This document shows, in pieces, positions 14,343-22,224 of a stretch of DNA of 23,980 nucleotides. The notes below the pieces were generated by a model. It did no database searches. It saw nothing but the letters and a program-made list of their open reading frames with translations, and was not told where the DNA came from. The position numbers and the translations under genes were made by a program. This DNA is from Bacteroidota bacterium (GTDB taxonomy: Bacteria > Bacteroidota > Bacteroidia > Chitinophagales > Chitinophagaceae), in assembly GCA_023418315.1 (NCBI GenBank), contig JAEZZY010000085.1:1-23980 (forward strand), given 5' to 3'. How positions within the stretch are numbered: position 1 is the first letter of the stretch; each line of letters begins with the position of its first letter.

Positions 14343-16576
14343 GGTTGCCCGCTTTCATCTGCCAGCTTGCCAATCAGGCCTTTATGCCCTACAATCCAGA
14401 TGCTGTCTCCTTTTTCAAAAATAAAATTGCTTTCGGGATTTAAGATGCGTTTATTATTCCGCTCCACACCCACCACGATGCCGTTGGTAAGGATGCGTAT
14501 ATCGCTTTCCCGAATGGTCTTTCCTGCAAAACGTTCCATTTCCTGATCGGTGAGTTTTTTCAGAATAATATCATCATCATGCGCCGGTTCATAATCTTGG
14601 GTGGTGGCTTCTATCTGTTTTCGGAACTGCGCCAGTTGTTCATCGGTGCCTATAGCAAAGACCTCATCGCCGGGATAGAGTTTTTCATTTCGCTCCGGCG
14701 CCATAATGGTATAGTCGTCTCCCCTTTTAATCATGGCTATATTCACTCCAAAACGCTCTCTGAAAGCAAGTTGCTGTAGTGTAATGCCTATAACCGGCGA
14801 TCCTACGGGAATCTCAAACGGGCTGATAAGCGCATCCCAGGGGGCAAGCTCATGGCGGCCGCGCGCGTATTTTTGGATTTCTCTATCGTTATAGTTTTCC
14901 AGAAAGCGGTTTTCGATGCGGATGTAGAAAGAGTGTATTTTTTTGTAGAAAAAAGCAATGAAAATGCCTATAATTCCCAATCCTATCAATGCCACCGTAA
15001 CCGAGAAAAAGCTCAGCAAAAAAACACCGACGTAGGCAATGCCTATAGCTACCCGCAGAAGTCGCAGGAATAACAAGGGCGTGCGATACCGGCTTTGGCT
15101 CCATAGCTGGGTAAATTCCGGCTGGGCAAATTTGCGCATCACCAGCGACCATAGCAGCGGCAAGATGATGAGAAAACAGATAAGCGCCGCTACCACACTG
15201 CCTGCAAATCCATCGGTAACCCAATCGTTGAAAAACGGTTTTACATAATGCGAAAACAAAATGATAACACCCAGGATGATGATGGAAAGCATCAGGACAT
15301 GCGCGAAATAGGCTTTGAGTACGGCGTGCCATACATTCGTGCCGCTGAGGGATTGTGCGCCCGTGCTATACCGGTTGAGCGATTTGAGAATGGGATGAGG
15401 CAATGTATGATCCAGCCATCTGTACAATGGCTCCGCAGCGCGTATCATATAGGGAGTGGTAAAGGAGGTAACCGCAGAAACCGCTACCGCTACGGGATAA
15501 ATAAACTCTGAGGTAACATGCAAGCTGATGCCTAAAGTGGCTATGATAAACGAAAATTCGCCGATCTGTGCCTGGCTCATACCGGCTTGCAGCGCGGTTT
15601 TCAAGGATTGCCCGGAAAAAAGAGCGCCTATAGCCACATTCAGCGTTTTGAACAAAAGCAACGACAACGTGATGATAAGGATGGGCAGCGCATAATCTTT
15701 CAAAATGACCGGGTCAATAAGCATTCCTACCGAAATAAAGAACACGGCGCCAAACAAGTCTTTCACCGGTTTTATCAAATGTTCTATATGCTCTGCTTTG
15801 GTGGTTTCCGCCAGGATGGAACCCATGATGAACGCGCCTAAGGCCGGCGAAAAACCGGCGGATGAAGCCAGCATTACCATGGTAAGGCACAAGGCTATAG
15901 AAACGATGAGCATACTTTCATCATTAAGCATTTTCTTCAGCTTACGCAAAAGCGTGGGTAGAAAAAAGATGCCGGAAACAAACCATAGCAATAGATAAAA
16001 TACCAGTTTTGTTACGGACAAGAGCATCTGCGCTCCTTCAAACTGCCGGCTTACCGCTATAGTGGAGAGCAAAACCAAGAGCAAAACCGCCACCAAATCT
16101 TCAATAATCAGCACGCCGAATACGAGATTGGCAAAGCGCCTTCCCTTCATGCCCAGTTCATCAAAAGCACGGAGGATGATGGTAGTGGAGGAAATGCTGA
16201 GGATGCCGCCTAAGAAGATACAATCCATAAACGACCATCCCAGCAACCGCCCCAACCCGAAGCCGATGACCAGCATAGCGCTTACCTCCGTAATGGCGGT
16301 TACACCCGCAGCGCTGCCTATATGCATGAGTTTTTTAAAGCTAAACTCCAGCCCAAGATTAAATAATAAAAAAATAACTCCTATCTCTGCCCATATCTTG
16401 ATGCCCTCCATATCGTGCACACTGGGTAGAAAAGGAAAATTCTGACTGACTAAAAAGCCCGCAAGGATATAGCCCAATACCACCGGCTGCTTTAGCCGTT
16501 TGAATAATAAACTGGTGATACCCGCTGTGATGAGGATTAATCCAAGGTCTTGTATGAGAGATGGCAGATGGTGCAT
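14333..16576 (-). CDS. CPA2 family cation/proton antiporter with two TrkA-C domains
   Basis: A monovalent cation/proton antiporter of the CPA2 (KefB/RosB-like) type, 747 residues from the ATG at 16576. The N-terminal 400 residues form about 12 transmembrane segments, with family blocks LKQPVVLGYILAGFLV, IGVIFLLFNLGLEFSFKKL, SSTTIILRAFDELG and GAFIMGSILAET. A second membrane block of about four segments lies near 425-570. Two RCK_C (TrkA-C) domains follow, at about 600-680 (GDEVFAIGTDEQLAQF) and 690-745 (GDSIWIVGHKGLIGKL), suggesting ligand gating in the cytoplasm. The frame extends to 16630, but MHHLPSLIQDLGLIL at 16576 matches how relatives begin. It is transcribed alone and convergent with the reductase gene, overlapping it by 10 bases. 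Confidence 0.92.
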   Translation of the reverse strand: MHHLPSLIQDLGLILITAGITSLLFKRLKQPVVLGYILAGFLVSQNFPFLPSVHDMEGIKIWAEIGVIFLLFNLGLEFSFKKLMHIGSAAGVTAITEVSAMLVIGFGLGRLLGWSFMDCIFLGGILSISSTTIILRAFDELGMKGRRFANLVFGVLIIEDLVAVLLLVLLSTIAVSRQFEGAQMLLSVTKLVFYLLLWFVSGIFFLPTLLRKLKKMLNDESMLIVSIALCLTMVMLASSAGFSPALGAFIMGSILAETTKAEHIEHLIKPVKDLFGAVFFISVGMLIDPVILKDYALPILIITLSLLLFKTLNVAIGALFSGQSLKTALQAGMSQAQIGEFSFIIATLGISLHVTSEFIYPVAVAVSAVTSFTTPYMIRAAEPLYRWLDHTLPHPILKSLNRYSTGAQSLSGTNVWHAVLKAYFAHVLMLSIIILGVIILFSHYVKPFFNDWVTDGFAGSVVAALICFLIILPLLWSLVMRKFAQPEFTQLWSQSRYRTPLLFLRLLRVAIGIAYVGVFLLSFFSVTVALIGLGIIGIFIAFFYKKIHSFYIRIENRFLENYNDREIQKYARGRHELAPWDALISPFEIPVGSPVIGITLQQLAFRERFGVNIAMIKRGDDYTIMAPERNEKLYPGDEVFAIGTDEQLAQFRKQIEATTQDYEPAHDDDIILKKLTDQEMERFAGKTIRESDIRILTNGIVVGVERNNKRILNPESNFIFEKGDSIWIVGHKGLIGKLADESGQPYP

Positions 16577-16700
16577 GAATCGCTTAAAAATACATTTTCT
16601 GCTCGAAGTAATGGAGTGTGTTACAGGCAAAATGTAATTGTTATTTCTCCTTTAGATGCCTGTCGGCTTTTCAAGCATCCTCCGCATTCGCTTTCCTTGT

Positions 16701-16708
16701 TATTTTTG
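16701..16708 (+). promoter_or_regulatory. Putative promoter -7 element TATTTTTG for the SDR gene
   Basis: TATTTTTG at 16701-16708 matches TAnnTTTG exactly, 27 nt before the SDR start codon. No -33 TTTG at the right distance was seen. Confidence 0.5.
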
Positions 16709-16735
16709 TCTTTTTAAAAAACAGAATTTTACACC

Positions 16736-17440
16736 ATGCCTACCGCCGTCGTTACAGGAGCCACACAGGGAATAGGAAAAGCCATCGCCGAAAAATTTTT
16801 ACAACAAGGTTTTGACATAGCAGTATGTGCAAGAACCGCCGCGCATCTTAAATCCCTATCCGATGAATGGAAGCTGCGTTTCCCGGATGCAACGGTGCAT
16901 GCATTGCCTATAAACCTGGCAGAAAAAGAAGAAGTAAAGGCATTTGCAGAGGCGGTGCTGGAAAAATTTCCCGTTATAGACGTGCTGGTCAATAATGCAG
17001 GCGCTTTCTTTCCCGGAAAACTTGCCGATGAGCCGGACGGTCATTTGGAAGAATTGATGCGCATCAATCTTTACAGTGCTTATCATCTTACCCGTTACCT
17101 GCTTCCTTCCTTGAAAAAAAGCAGAAGCGGACATATCTTCAATATCAGCTCGATTGCTGCGCTGCGTGCCTATGAAAATGGCGGCGCTTATAGCATTACC
17201 AAATACGCGTTGCTGGGTTTTTCCGATAATCTGCGTATGGAGCTGATGGAAGATCATGTAAAAGTAACAGCCGTATTGCCCGGCGCCGTATGGACCCGTT
17301 CGTGGGAAAATAACGGGGTAAGCAAGGAACGCTTGATGAGTGTGGAAGATATAGCGGACAGCGTATGGGCGGCATACAGCCTCTCTCCTTCCGCCAACGT
17401 GGATCATATCGTTATACGTCCGTTAAAAGGTGATTTATAG
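16736..17440 (+). CDS. SDR family NAD(P)-dependent oxidoreductase
   Basis: A 234-residue classical short-chain dehydrogenase/reductase. Visible are the cofactor motif TGATQGIG (7-14), NNAG (86-89), the catalytic serine at about 138-139 (NISS), and the YxxxK pair Y152 and K156 (AYSITKYALL). PGAVWT follows, as in the PG motif after the active site. An Arg in the loop after beta-2 (CART, about 31-34) suggests NADPH preference. The substrate is unknown; the sequence resembles 3-ketoacyl-ACP reductase-like enzymes but is not specific. It has its own -7 element and is separated from batD by an 80-nt gap that carries another promoter, so it is probably monocistronic. Confidence 0.9.
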   Translation: MPTAVVTGATQGIGKAIAEKFLQQGFDIAVCARTAAHLKSLSDEWKLRFPDATVHALPINLAEKEEVKAFAEAVLEKFPVIDVLVNNAGAFFPGKLADEPDGHLEELMRINLYSAYHLTRYLLPSLKKSRSGHIFNISSIAALRAYENGGAYSITKYALLGFSDNLRMELMEDHVKVTAVLPGAVWTRSWENNGVSKERLMSVEDIADSVWAAYSLSPSANVDHIVIRPLKGDL

Positions 17441-17497
17441 CGGTTTGTTTTAACGAAGGTTTAACCCGTAAGCCGTAAGGGGAGCGCACCCAAATGA

Positions 17498-17505
17498 TAA
17501 TTTTG
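17498..17505 (+). promoter_or_regulatory. Putative promoter -7 element TAATTTTG for the batD-batE run
   Basis: TAATTTTG at 17498-17505 matches TAnnTTTG exactly. It lies downstream of the earliest possible ATG (17494) and 15 nt before the ATG at 17521, which argues that 17521 is the true batD start. Confidence 0.5.
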
Positions 17506-17520
17506 TTTTTGGAGTCCCTT

Positions 17521-19533
17521 ATGAACAAATCTCTATCCAATATGTGTCGTGTCTTGTATTTGTGTTTTATCGCTCTGTTGATGAGTAATCCTCTTTGGTC
17601 TCAAAACACCGTGTTTTCCGTAAATGCCAGTGCCGGTAAAATAGGTATAAAAGATCAGCTCCAGGTGGATTATACCATTCAGGATGCACCCAATCTGCGT
17701 TCTATAGCTACTCCTAAGTTTGAAGATTTTACCGTAGTAGGCGGGCCTTTTTCCCGGCAAAGTACCAGCATCACTTCCGATGGCAATAAAATGGTGCAAA
17801 CCGTAAGTATTACCTATTCTTATTTGCTCCAGCCACGGAAAACCGGCACCCTCACCATTCCTTCCACCACTGCAAAAGATGCCGGCGGCGCTGTATATGA
17901 ATCCAATAAATTAACGGTGCAGGTAGTAGAAGGCAGCTTGGCTCCCAAACCGCAACAGCGTTCTATAGATCCTTTTGACGATCCTTTTTTTAATGATCCC
18001 TTTGCCGCTATGATGCAGCAACGCAGGCAAATGGCCAATGCCATGCGCCAGCGCCGGATGGGTGGCACACAGCCACAGCAGCAAGACGCAGAGGAGCAGA
18101 TTAACATGAACGAGATTTACAAAAACCTGTTCATGCGTGCTACGGCGGATAAGACGACGGTAAGGGTAGGGGAGCAAATTACCGTTACCTATAAACTATA
18201 TACGCGCATCCCTATGAATGCCGGTATTTCCAAATTGCCTTCTTTAAATGGCTTCTGGACTCAAGATTTTGAAATAGCCAAAGGGAACGCCTTGAAGCCG
18301 GTGGAAGAAATAGTGGATGGAAAACCCTATCAGGTATTTACGATTAAGAAATCCGCACTCTTTCCCCAGCAAACCGGTACACTCACGCTTGACCCTGCCG
18401 AAGCAGAAGGCGTAGCCCGCATCATGCAAAAAGTGAGAAGGCAAGACCCCTTTGCAGATATGTTTGCAGATGATCCCTTCTTTCGTCAGGCCATCAGCCA
18501 GATGATGCAAGATCCCTTTGGCGATATGTTTGGCACGGCATATAAAGATGTGCCCGTGAAGATGAAAAGTACTCCGATAAAAATAACCGTGCTGCCCCTG
18601 CCCGAAGAAGGCAAGCCGGAAGATTTCGGAAATGCAGTAGGAAGATTTACGCTGGAAGGGAAAGTAGATAAAACAAACCTTACTACCGATGATGTACTCA
18701 CCTATACCTTAAAAATAAACGGCAGTGGAAATCTGAAACTGATTGAAGCACCGGAGTTGAAATTACCGAACGGACTTTCTTCTTTCGACCCGAACATCCT
18801 CGATACCATTACCGGTCGCACCACTACTATCAGCGGCTCCAAAATCATTACTTATTCCATCTCCGCCAATGTGCCCGGCGATTATGAACTGCCTGCCATT
18901 CCTTTTTCTTATTATGATGTGCAGGCCGGAACGTACGTAACCTTATCTACCGACCCGATAAAAATTCAAGTGGCGAAGGGTAAAAATTATCATCCTTCCT
19001 TAGCCCAGAAAAACACCCTCACCGATATTCATGAAATTGTTTCCACCCCGCTGAGCAAGCTGGTGGTAAACAGTAAACCGCTTTTGTTTACCAAAGGATA
19101 CTGGAGCATGTATGCCCTGCCTATGCTTGCATTTGTAGGCTTGCTGGTATGGAGAAGAAGAGAAGAAGAATTCTCAAAAGATACCATAAGGCTGCGCAAC
19201 AGAAGAGCCAACAAAGTAGCGCTGCGCAGGCTCTCCACCGCCAAAACCTTTTTGCAGCAAAATGTCAAAACCTCCTTCTACGAAGAAATTTCCAAAGCAA
19301 TATGGCTCTACCTGAGCGATAAGATGAATATCCCGCTTTCTTTGCTGAACCGCGAAAAAGCCCACGAAGTATTGCAAAGCAAACACATCAGCGAACCGCT
19401 ACGAAAACGAATAGACGAAGTAATGAACGACTGTGAAACCGCACTCTACGCACCCAACTACGGCATGCAGCAAATGCAACGCACCTATGACGAAGCCATT
19501 GATATTATCAGCAAATTGGAGGAGGAGCTTTGA
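17521..19533 (+). CDS. batD: BatD family protein
   Basis: A 670-residue membrane-anchored protein of the Bacteroidota aerotolerance (Bat) system. It starts with a signal sequence (LYLCFIALLMSNPLWSQ) and continues with tandem immunoglobulin-like beta domains across about 530 residues. Examples are VFSVNASAGKIGIKDQLQVDYTI, TADKTTVRVGEQITVTYKL and GKVDKTNLTTDDVLTYTLKI. A single transmembrane segment (MYALPMLAFVGLLVW) at about 525-540 is followed by a cytoplasmic helical tail. Two DPF-rich, Met/Gln-rich segments interrupt the domains (about 145-180 and 300-335). The family is thought to work with BatA/B, BatC, BatE and MoxR in envelope stress, but the mechanism is not known. The start at 17521 follows a -7 element. 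batE follows after one base. Confidence 0.9.
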   Translation: MNKSLSNMCRVLYLCFIALLMSNPLWSQNTVFSVNASAGKIGIKDQLQVDYTIQDAPNLRSIATPKFEDFTVVGGPFSRQSTSITSDGNKMVQTVSITYSYLLQPRKTGTLTIPSTTAKDAGGAVYESNKLTVQVVEGSLAPKPQQRSIDPFDDPFFNDPFAAMMQQRRQMANAMRQRRMGGTQPQQQDAEEQINMNEIYKNLFMRATADKTTVRVGEQITVTYKLYTRIPMNAGISKLPSLNGFWTQDFEIAKGNALKPVEEIVDGKPYQVFTIKKSALFPQQTGTLTLDPAEAEGVARIMQKVRRQDPFADMFADDPFFRQAISQMMQDPFGDMFGTAYKDVPVKMKSTPIKITVLPLPEEGKPEDFGNAVGRFTLEGKVDKTNLTTDDVLTYTLKINGSGNLKLIEAPELKLPNGLSSFDPNILDTITGRTTTISGSKIITYSISANVPGDYELPAIPFSYYDVQAGTYVTLSTDPIKIQVAKGKNYHPSLAQKNTLTDIHEIVSTPLSKLVVNSKPLLFTKGYWSMYALPMLAFVGLLVWRRREEEFSKDTIRLRNRRANKVALRRLSTAKTFLQQNVKTSFYEEISKAIWLYLSDKMNIPLSLLNREKAHEVLQSKHISEPLRKRIDEVMNDCETALYAPNYGMQQMQRTYDEAIDIISKLEEEL

Positions 19534-19534
19534 T

Positions 19535-20284
19535 ATGAAGATACAGGTAACCGGCTTGTTTTTTCTGATGTTTATAGGCTGTTTCTCCACCTATGCCGCC
19601 ATTCCCTATAATCAGTATTGGAAAAAAGCCAACGGATTTTATCAGCAGAAACAATATGACAGCGCCGCCTATTATTATGAAAAAATAGCAGCAGCAAAAT
19701 CGCAAAACGCTGAGTTGTATTACAACCTCGGGAATGCCTACTATCGCCTCAACGATATAGGGAATGCCATCCTGAATTATAAACGCGCATTAAAAATAAA
19801 ACCCGGCTACGCCTATGCACAGGATAATCTTTTACTGGCGCAAAGCAGGATGAAACCGCAGCCGGCTTCGTCAAAAGATATTTTTTTCATTAGGTGGTGG
19901 CACAGCCTTACACGTCCCGCTTTTTCGCAGGTATGGGCTATTGCGGCCTTAGTGCTTTTTCTCGGCTTGACAAGCGTTTCCTTCTGGGCACGCTGGCGAA
20001 AAACTTACGGTTACAAACACCGGAGCATTATGTTTAGCGGTGGTGTGTTGTTTTTGTTTTTGTTGTGGACTGCGTTTGTAAGCGCGGGAAAACGGGTTAC
20101 GCAAAACGAGGCGGTACTGCTATCGGACACCGTGTTTAAAGCAGATCTCAAAAGCACGAAAACAGACCTGCTGCCCGAAGGAACGATAGTAACGTGCCAC
20201 GAAGAAAAAGGAGAATGGCTGTCCGTGAAACTGGCAGACGGCAGAGAAGGATGGGTGCAAATAGCCTCCGTAGAAAAGATATAG
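19535..20284 (+). CDS. batE: BatE-like TPR and SH3 domain protein
   Basis: A 249-residue protein. A signal or anchor segment (VTGLFFLMFIGCFSTYAA) leads into TPR repeats at about 30-110 (NGFYQQKQYDSAAYYYEKIA, AELYYNLGNAYYRLNDIGNA, ILNYKRALKIKPGYAYAQDN). Two transmembrane segments follow at about 130-150 and 165-185, and a C-terminal SH3-like domain (LLPEGTIVTCHEEKGEWLSV to EGWVQI). This order is that of BatE. The ATG at 19535 is one base after the batD stop and has a GGAGG sequence at 19521-19525, an unusually strong Shine-Dalgarno for this phylum. An upstream extension of the frame into batD is not used. Partner of BatD in the envelope. Confidence 0.87.
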   Translation: MKIQVTGLFFLMFIGCFSTYAAIPYNQYWKKANGFYQQKQYDSAAYYYEKIAAAKSQNAELYYNLGNAYYRLNDIGNAILNYKRALKIKPGYAYAQDNLLLAQSRMKPQPASSKDIFFIRWWHSLTRPAFSQVWAIAALVLFLGLTSVSFWARWRKTYGYKHRSIMFSGGVLFLFLLWTAFVSAGKRVTQNEAVLLSDTVFKADLKSTKTDLLPEGTIVTCHEEKGEWLSVKLADGREGWVQIASVEKI

Positions 20285-20301
20285 CAACCTATCTTTGCCC
20301 G

Positions 20302-20928
20302 GTGCATTACTATAATATAAAAACTCCTGTCTGGCTGCCCCGCTTTTTTCCCAAAGAATTAATTTGGAAAATGCCTGATGAAGAAGCTGTCTATATCACC
20401 TTCGACGATGGGCCTCATGAAACCGCTACTCCGCTCGTATTGGATCTGCTGAAAGAATATGATGCCAAAGCCACTTTCTTCTGCATCGGAAAAAATGTTG
20501 CCGCACATCCGCAGCTTTTTCAACGCATAGTGTCAGAAGGACATTTGGTGGGCAATCATAGCCACGACCATCTCAACGGATGGAAGAATACCAACGAGTC
20601 TTATCTGAAAAATATACTTAAAGCCTCCAGGCATATAGACAATAAGATATTTCGCCCACCCTATGGACGTATAAAAATCTCTCAATCGAAAAGGCTTTTG
20701 CAGAGAGGATGGACCATTTATATGTGGGATGTGCTGAGCGGAGATTTTGATACGAGTATTTCACCCGAAGAATGCGCCGAGAATGTATTACAACATATTG
20801 AACCGGGCTCTATCGTTGTTTTTCACGATAGCGAAAAAGCCTTTCTGAGAATGAAATACGCTTTGCCCCATGTATTGGAATATTGCAAATCCAAAAATTG
20901 GGAAATGAAAACCTTAACCACCCACTAA
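20302..20928 (+). CDS. Polysaccharide deacetylase family protein (NodB homology)
   Basis: A carbohydrate-esterase family 4 enzyme of 208 residues from the GTG at 20302. The NodB motifs are in order: TFDDGP (33-38, with metal/catalytic Asp at 35-36), HSHDH (86-90, metal-binding His pair H86/H90), RPPYGR (about 118-123), DVLSGDFD (about 143-150) and IVVFHDS (171-177, with H175). It would remove acetyl groups from an N-acetylated sugar polymer, perhaps peptidoglycan or a surface glycan; the substrate is not given by sequence. No signal peptide is visible. The GTG start, 17 nt after the batE stop, preserves the IKTPxWLPRFFPKELIW lead-in seen in relatives. The first ATG (20371) would remove it. 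It is the third gene of the bat run. Confidence 0.87.
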   Translation: MHYYNIKTPVWLPRFFPKELIWKMPDEEAVYITFDDGPHETATPLVLDLLKEYDAKATFFCIGKNVAAHPQLFQRIVSEGHLVGNHSHDHLNGWKNTNESYLKNILKASRHIDNKIFRPPYGRIKISQSKRLLQRGWTIYMWDVLSGDFDTSISPEECAENVLQHIEPGSIVVFHDSEKAFLRMKYALPHVLEYCKSKNWEMKTLTTH

Positions 20929-20933
20929 CCACT

Positions 20934-21695
20934 ATGTTTACCGATACACATACCCACCTTTACGATAAAAGTCTTTTGGCGGAAGAAACGCAGATGATAC
21001 AACGCGCGCTGGATGCCGGTGTTACTAAAATGTATATGCCCAACTGCAACAGCGAAACGATAGACGGGATGATGCACCTCGCCCGCACCTATCCGCAGCA
21101 TTGCTTTCCTATGATGGGGCTGCATCCTTGCTATGTGAAGGAAGATTATAAAAGCGAATTACAAAAGGTGCAGGAATGGCTGGATAAAGACCGGTTTTAT
21201 GCAGTGGGAGAAATCGGGCTGGATTATTATTGGGATCTTAGTTTTAAACAACAACAAATAGAAGCGTTTGAAATGCAGATAGACCTTGCGTTGCAGCACC
21301 GGCTTCCCATCGTCATTCACAGCAGAGAATCTACACGGGATTGTATGGATATCATACGCCGGAAAGGACATAAGGATTTAAAAGGCGTGTTTCATTGCTT
21401 CAGTGGCAGTATAGAAGAAGCCAAGGAAATAACAGCGATGGGATTTTACCTCGGCATAGGCGGCGTAGTTACGTATAAAAAAACAAACCTGCCGGAAGTG
21501 CTTGCTGAAGTGGGTTTGGCGCAGATTGTTTTAGAAACCGATGCTCCTTATCTTGCCCCTGTGCCCTATCGTGGTAAGCGAAATGAAAGCCGCTATATTC
21601 CTGTTATTGCAAAAAAAATAGCCGAAGTGCTGGGTATAGATAGTGAAGAAGTGAGCCGCAGCACAACGGAAAATGCGGAGCGATTATTTGGATAG
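20934..21695 (+). CDS. TatD family metal-dependent hydrolase
   Basis: A 253-residue cytoplasmic TIM-barrel hydrolase of the TatD/YcfH family, predicted to be a metal-dependent (deoxyribo)nuclease acting in DNA repair or quality control. The two-metal site is complete: H6 and H8 (THTH), E93 (GEIGLDYYW), H129 (PIVIHSRE), H154 (GVFHCFSGS) and D203 (LETDAPYL). The length fits the family. The ATG at 20934 is five bases after the deacetylase stop, and the motif follows at once, so the longer frame starting at 20883 is not needed. It ends the plus-strand run. An AT-rich inverted repeat at 21707-21735 follows, but it is weak as a terminator. Confidence 0.93.
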   Translation: MFTDTHTHLYDKSLLAEETQMIQRALDAGVTKMYMPNCNSETIDGMMHLARTYPQHCFPMMGLHPCYVKEDYKSELQKVQEWLDKDRFYAVGEIGLDYYWDLSFKQQQIEAFEMQIDLALQHRLPIVIHSRESTRDCMDIIRRKGHKDLKGVFHCFSGSIEEAKEITAMGFYLGIGGVVTYKKTNLPEVLAEVGLAQIVLETDAPYLAPVPYRGKRNESRYIPVIAKKIAEVLGIDSEEVSRSTTENAERLFG

Positions 21696-21845
21696 GACCG
21701 GTAATAAATTTCTTTTTTTCAGGAATAAAGAAATTAAGATCAGTCATAGAAACTTGACTAGGCATAAAAGAGCGGTCAGCACAGTCAATCCTCTCTACAC
21801 GTCATTCCTATGTTTTCGGAGAAATTTCATTTGTTGATGCGTTTT
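21696..21845. other. Intergenic stretch between convergent genes
   Basis: These 150 bases separate the TatD gene from the convergent minus-strand small gene. An AATTTCTTT (21707-21715) / AAAGAAATT (21727-21735) inverted repeat with an 11-nt loop is the only structure seen; it is AT-only apart from one C/G pair and has no clean T-tract beyond the stem. No gene is visible. Confidence 0.4.
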
Positions 21846-22151
21846 TTAAACGATTTCTTTTGATGCCCCTACATACTGTAAAAATTCAATCGTGGGTTCG
21901 CAAACAAGGTGTTTATCCCGTTGTTCCTGAAAGCGAAGAAAACTCGGTGTCGTTAATAATATGTGCTGTATCGCTTTGTTTTTATATTGTGAGGTATGAA
22001 TAAAAGTTTTTCCGTCTTCGGATTGAAATATGGAATACAGAAACAGGGTAGGGTCTAATTTTTTAAAATCGGCAAGAAATGTGTTTATCATTTCTTTGTT
22101 GGTGTTTACATACGCATCATGTACGGTATAGCTTACTTTAACTACTATCAT
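21846..22151 (-). CDS. Small dimeric alpha/beta-barrel-like protein of unknown function
   Basis: A 101-residue protein that starts MIVVKVSYTVHDAYVNTNKE and carries a helix (MINTFLADFKKL), a hairpin (TLFLYSIFQSEDGKTFIHTSQY) and a second helix (SFLRFQEQRDKH). That order of strands and helices matches the ABM-type dimeric ferredoxin-like fold. It lacks the Asn/Trp/His triad of heme monooxygenases, so that activity is not expected. No signal peptide is present. It lies 73 nt downstream of hsdR on the same strand and could be read through from it, but no functional link is evident. The fold assignment is by pattern only. Confidence 0.6.
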   Translation of the reverse strand: MIVVKVSYTVHDAYVNTNKEMINTFLADFKKLDPTLFLYSIFQSEDGKTFIHTSQYKNKAIQHILLTTPSFLRFQEQRDKHLVCEPTIEFLQYVGASKEIV

Positions 22152-22224
22152 TTTTTCTGAATTTTTTAAACTGGGTTAGTTGTGTTGAATTTTGGTGGGT
22201 GCAATTATAGACTATAAAAAAACA

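Noticed and set aside
19433..19534. Upstream extension of the batE frame into batD
   Set aside because: The ATG at 19535 gives a clear signal-anchor start, follows a GGAGG sequence and avoids a long overlap with batD.
20194..20301. Upstream extension of the deacetylase frame into batE
   Set aside because: The extra residues are very basic, unlike the family, and lie antiphase over the BatE SH3 domain. The GTG at 20302 preserves the known N-terminus.
21707..21735. Inverted repeat after the TatD gene as a rho-independent terminator
   Set aside because: The stem is almost all A/T, the loop is 11 nt, and no T-tract follows the 3' arm on the plus strand. It is too weak to call.
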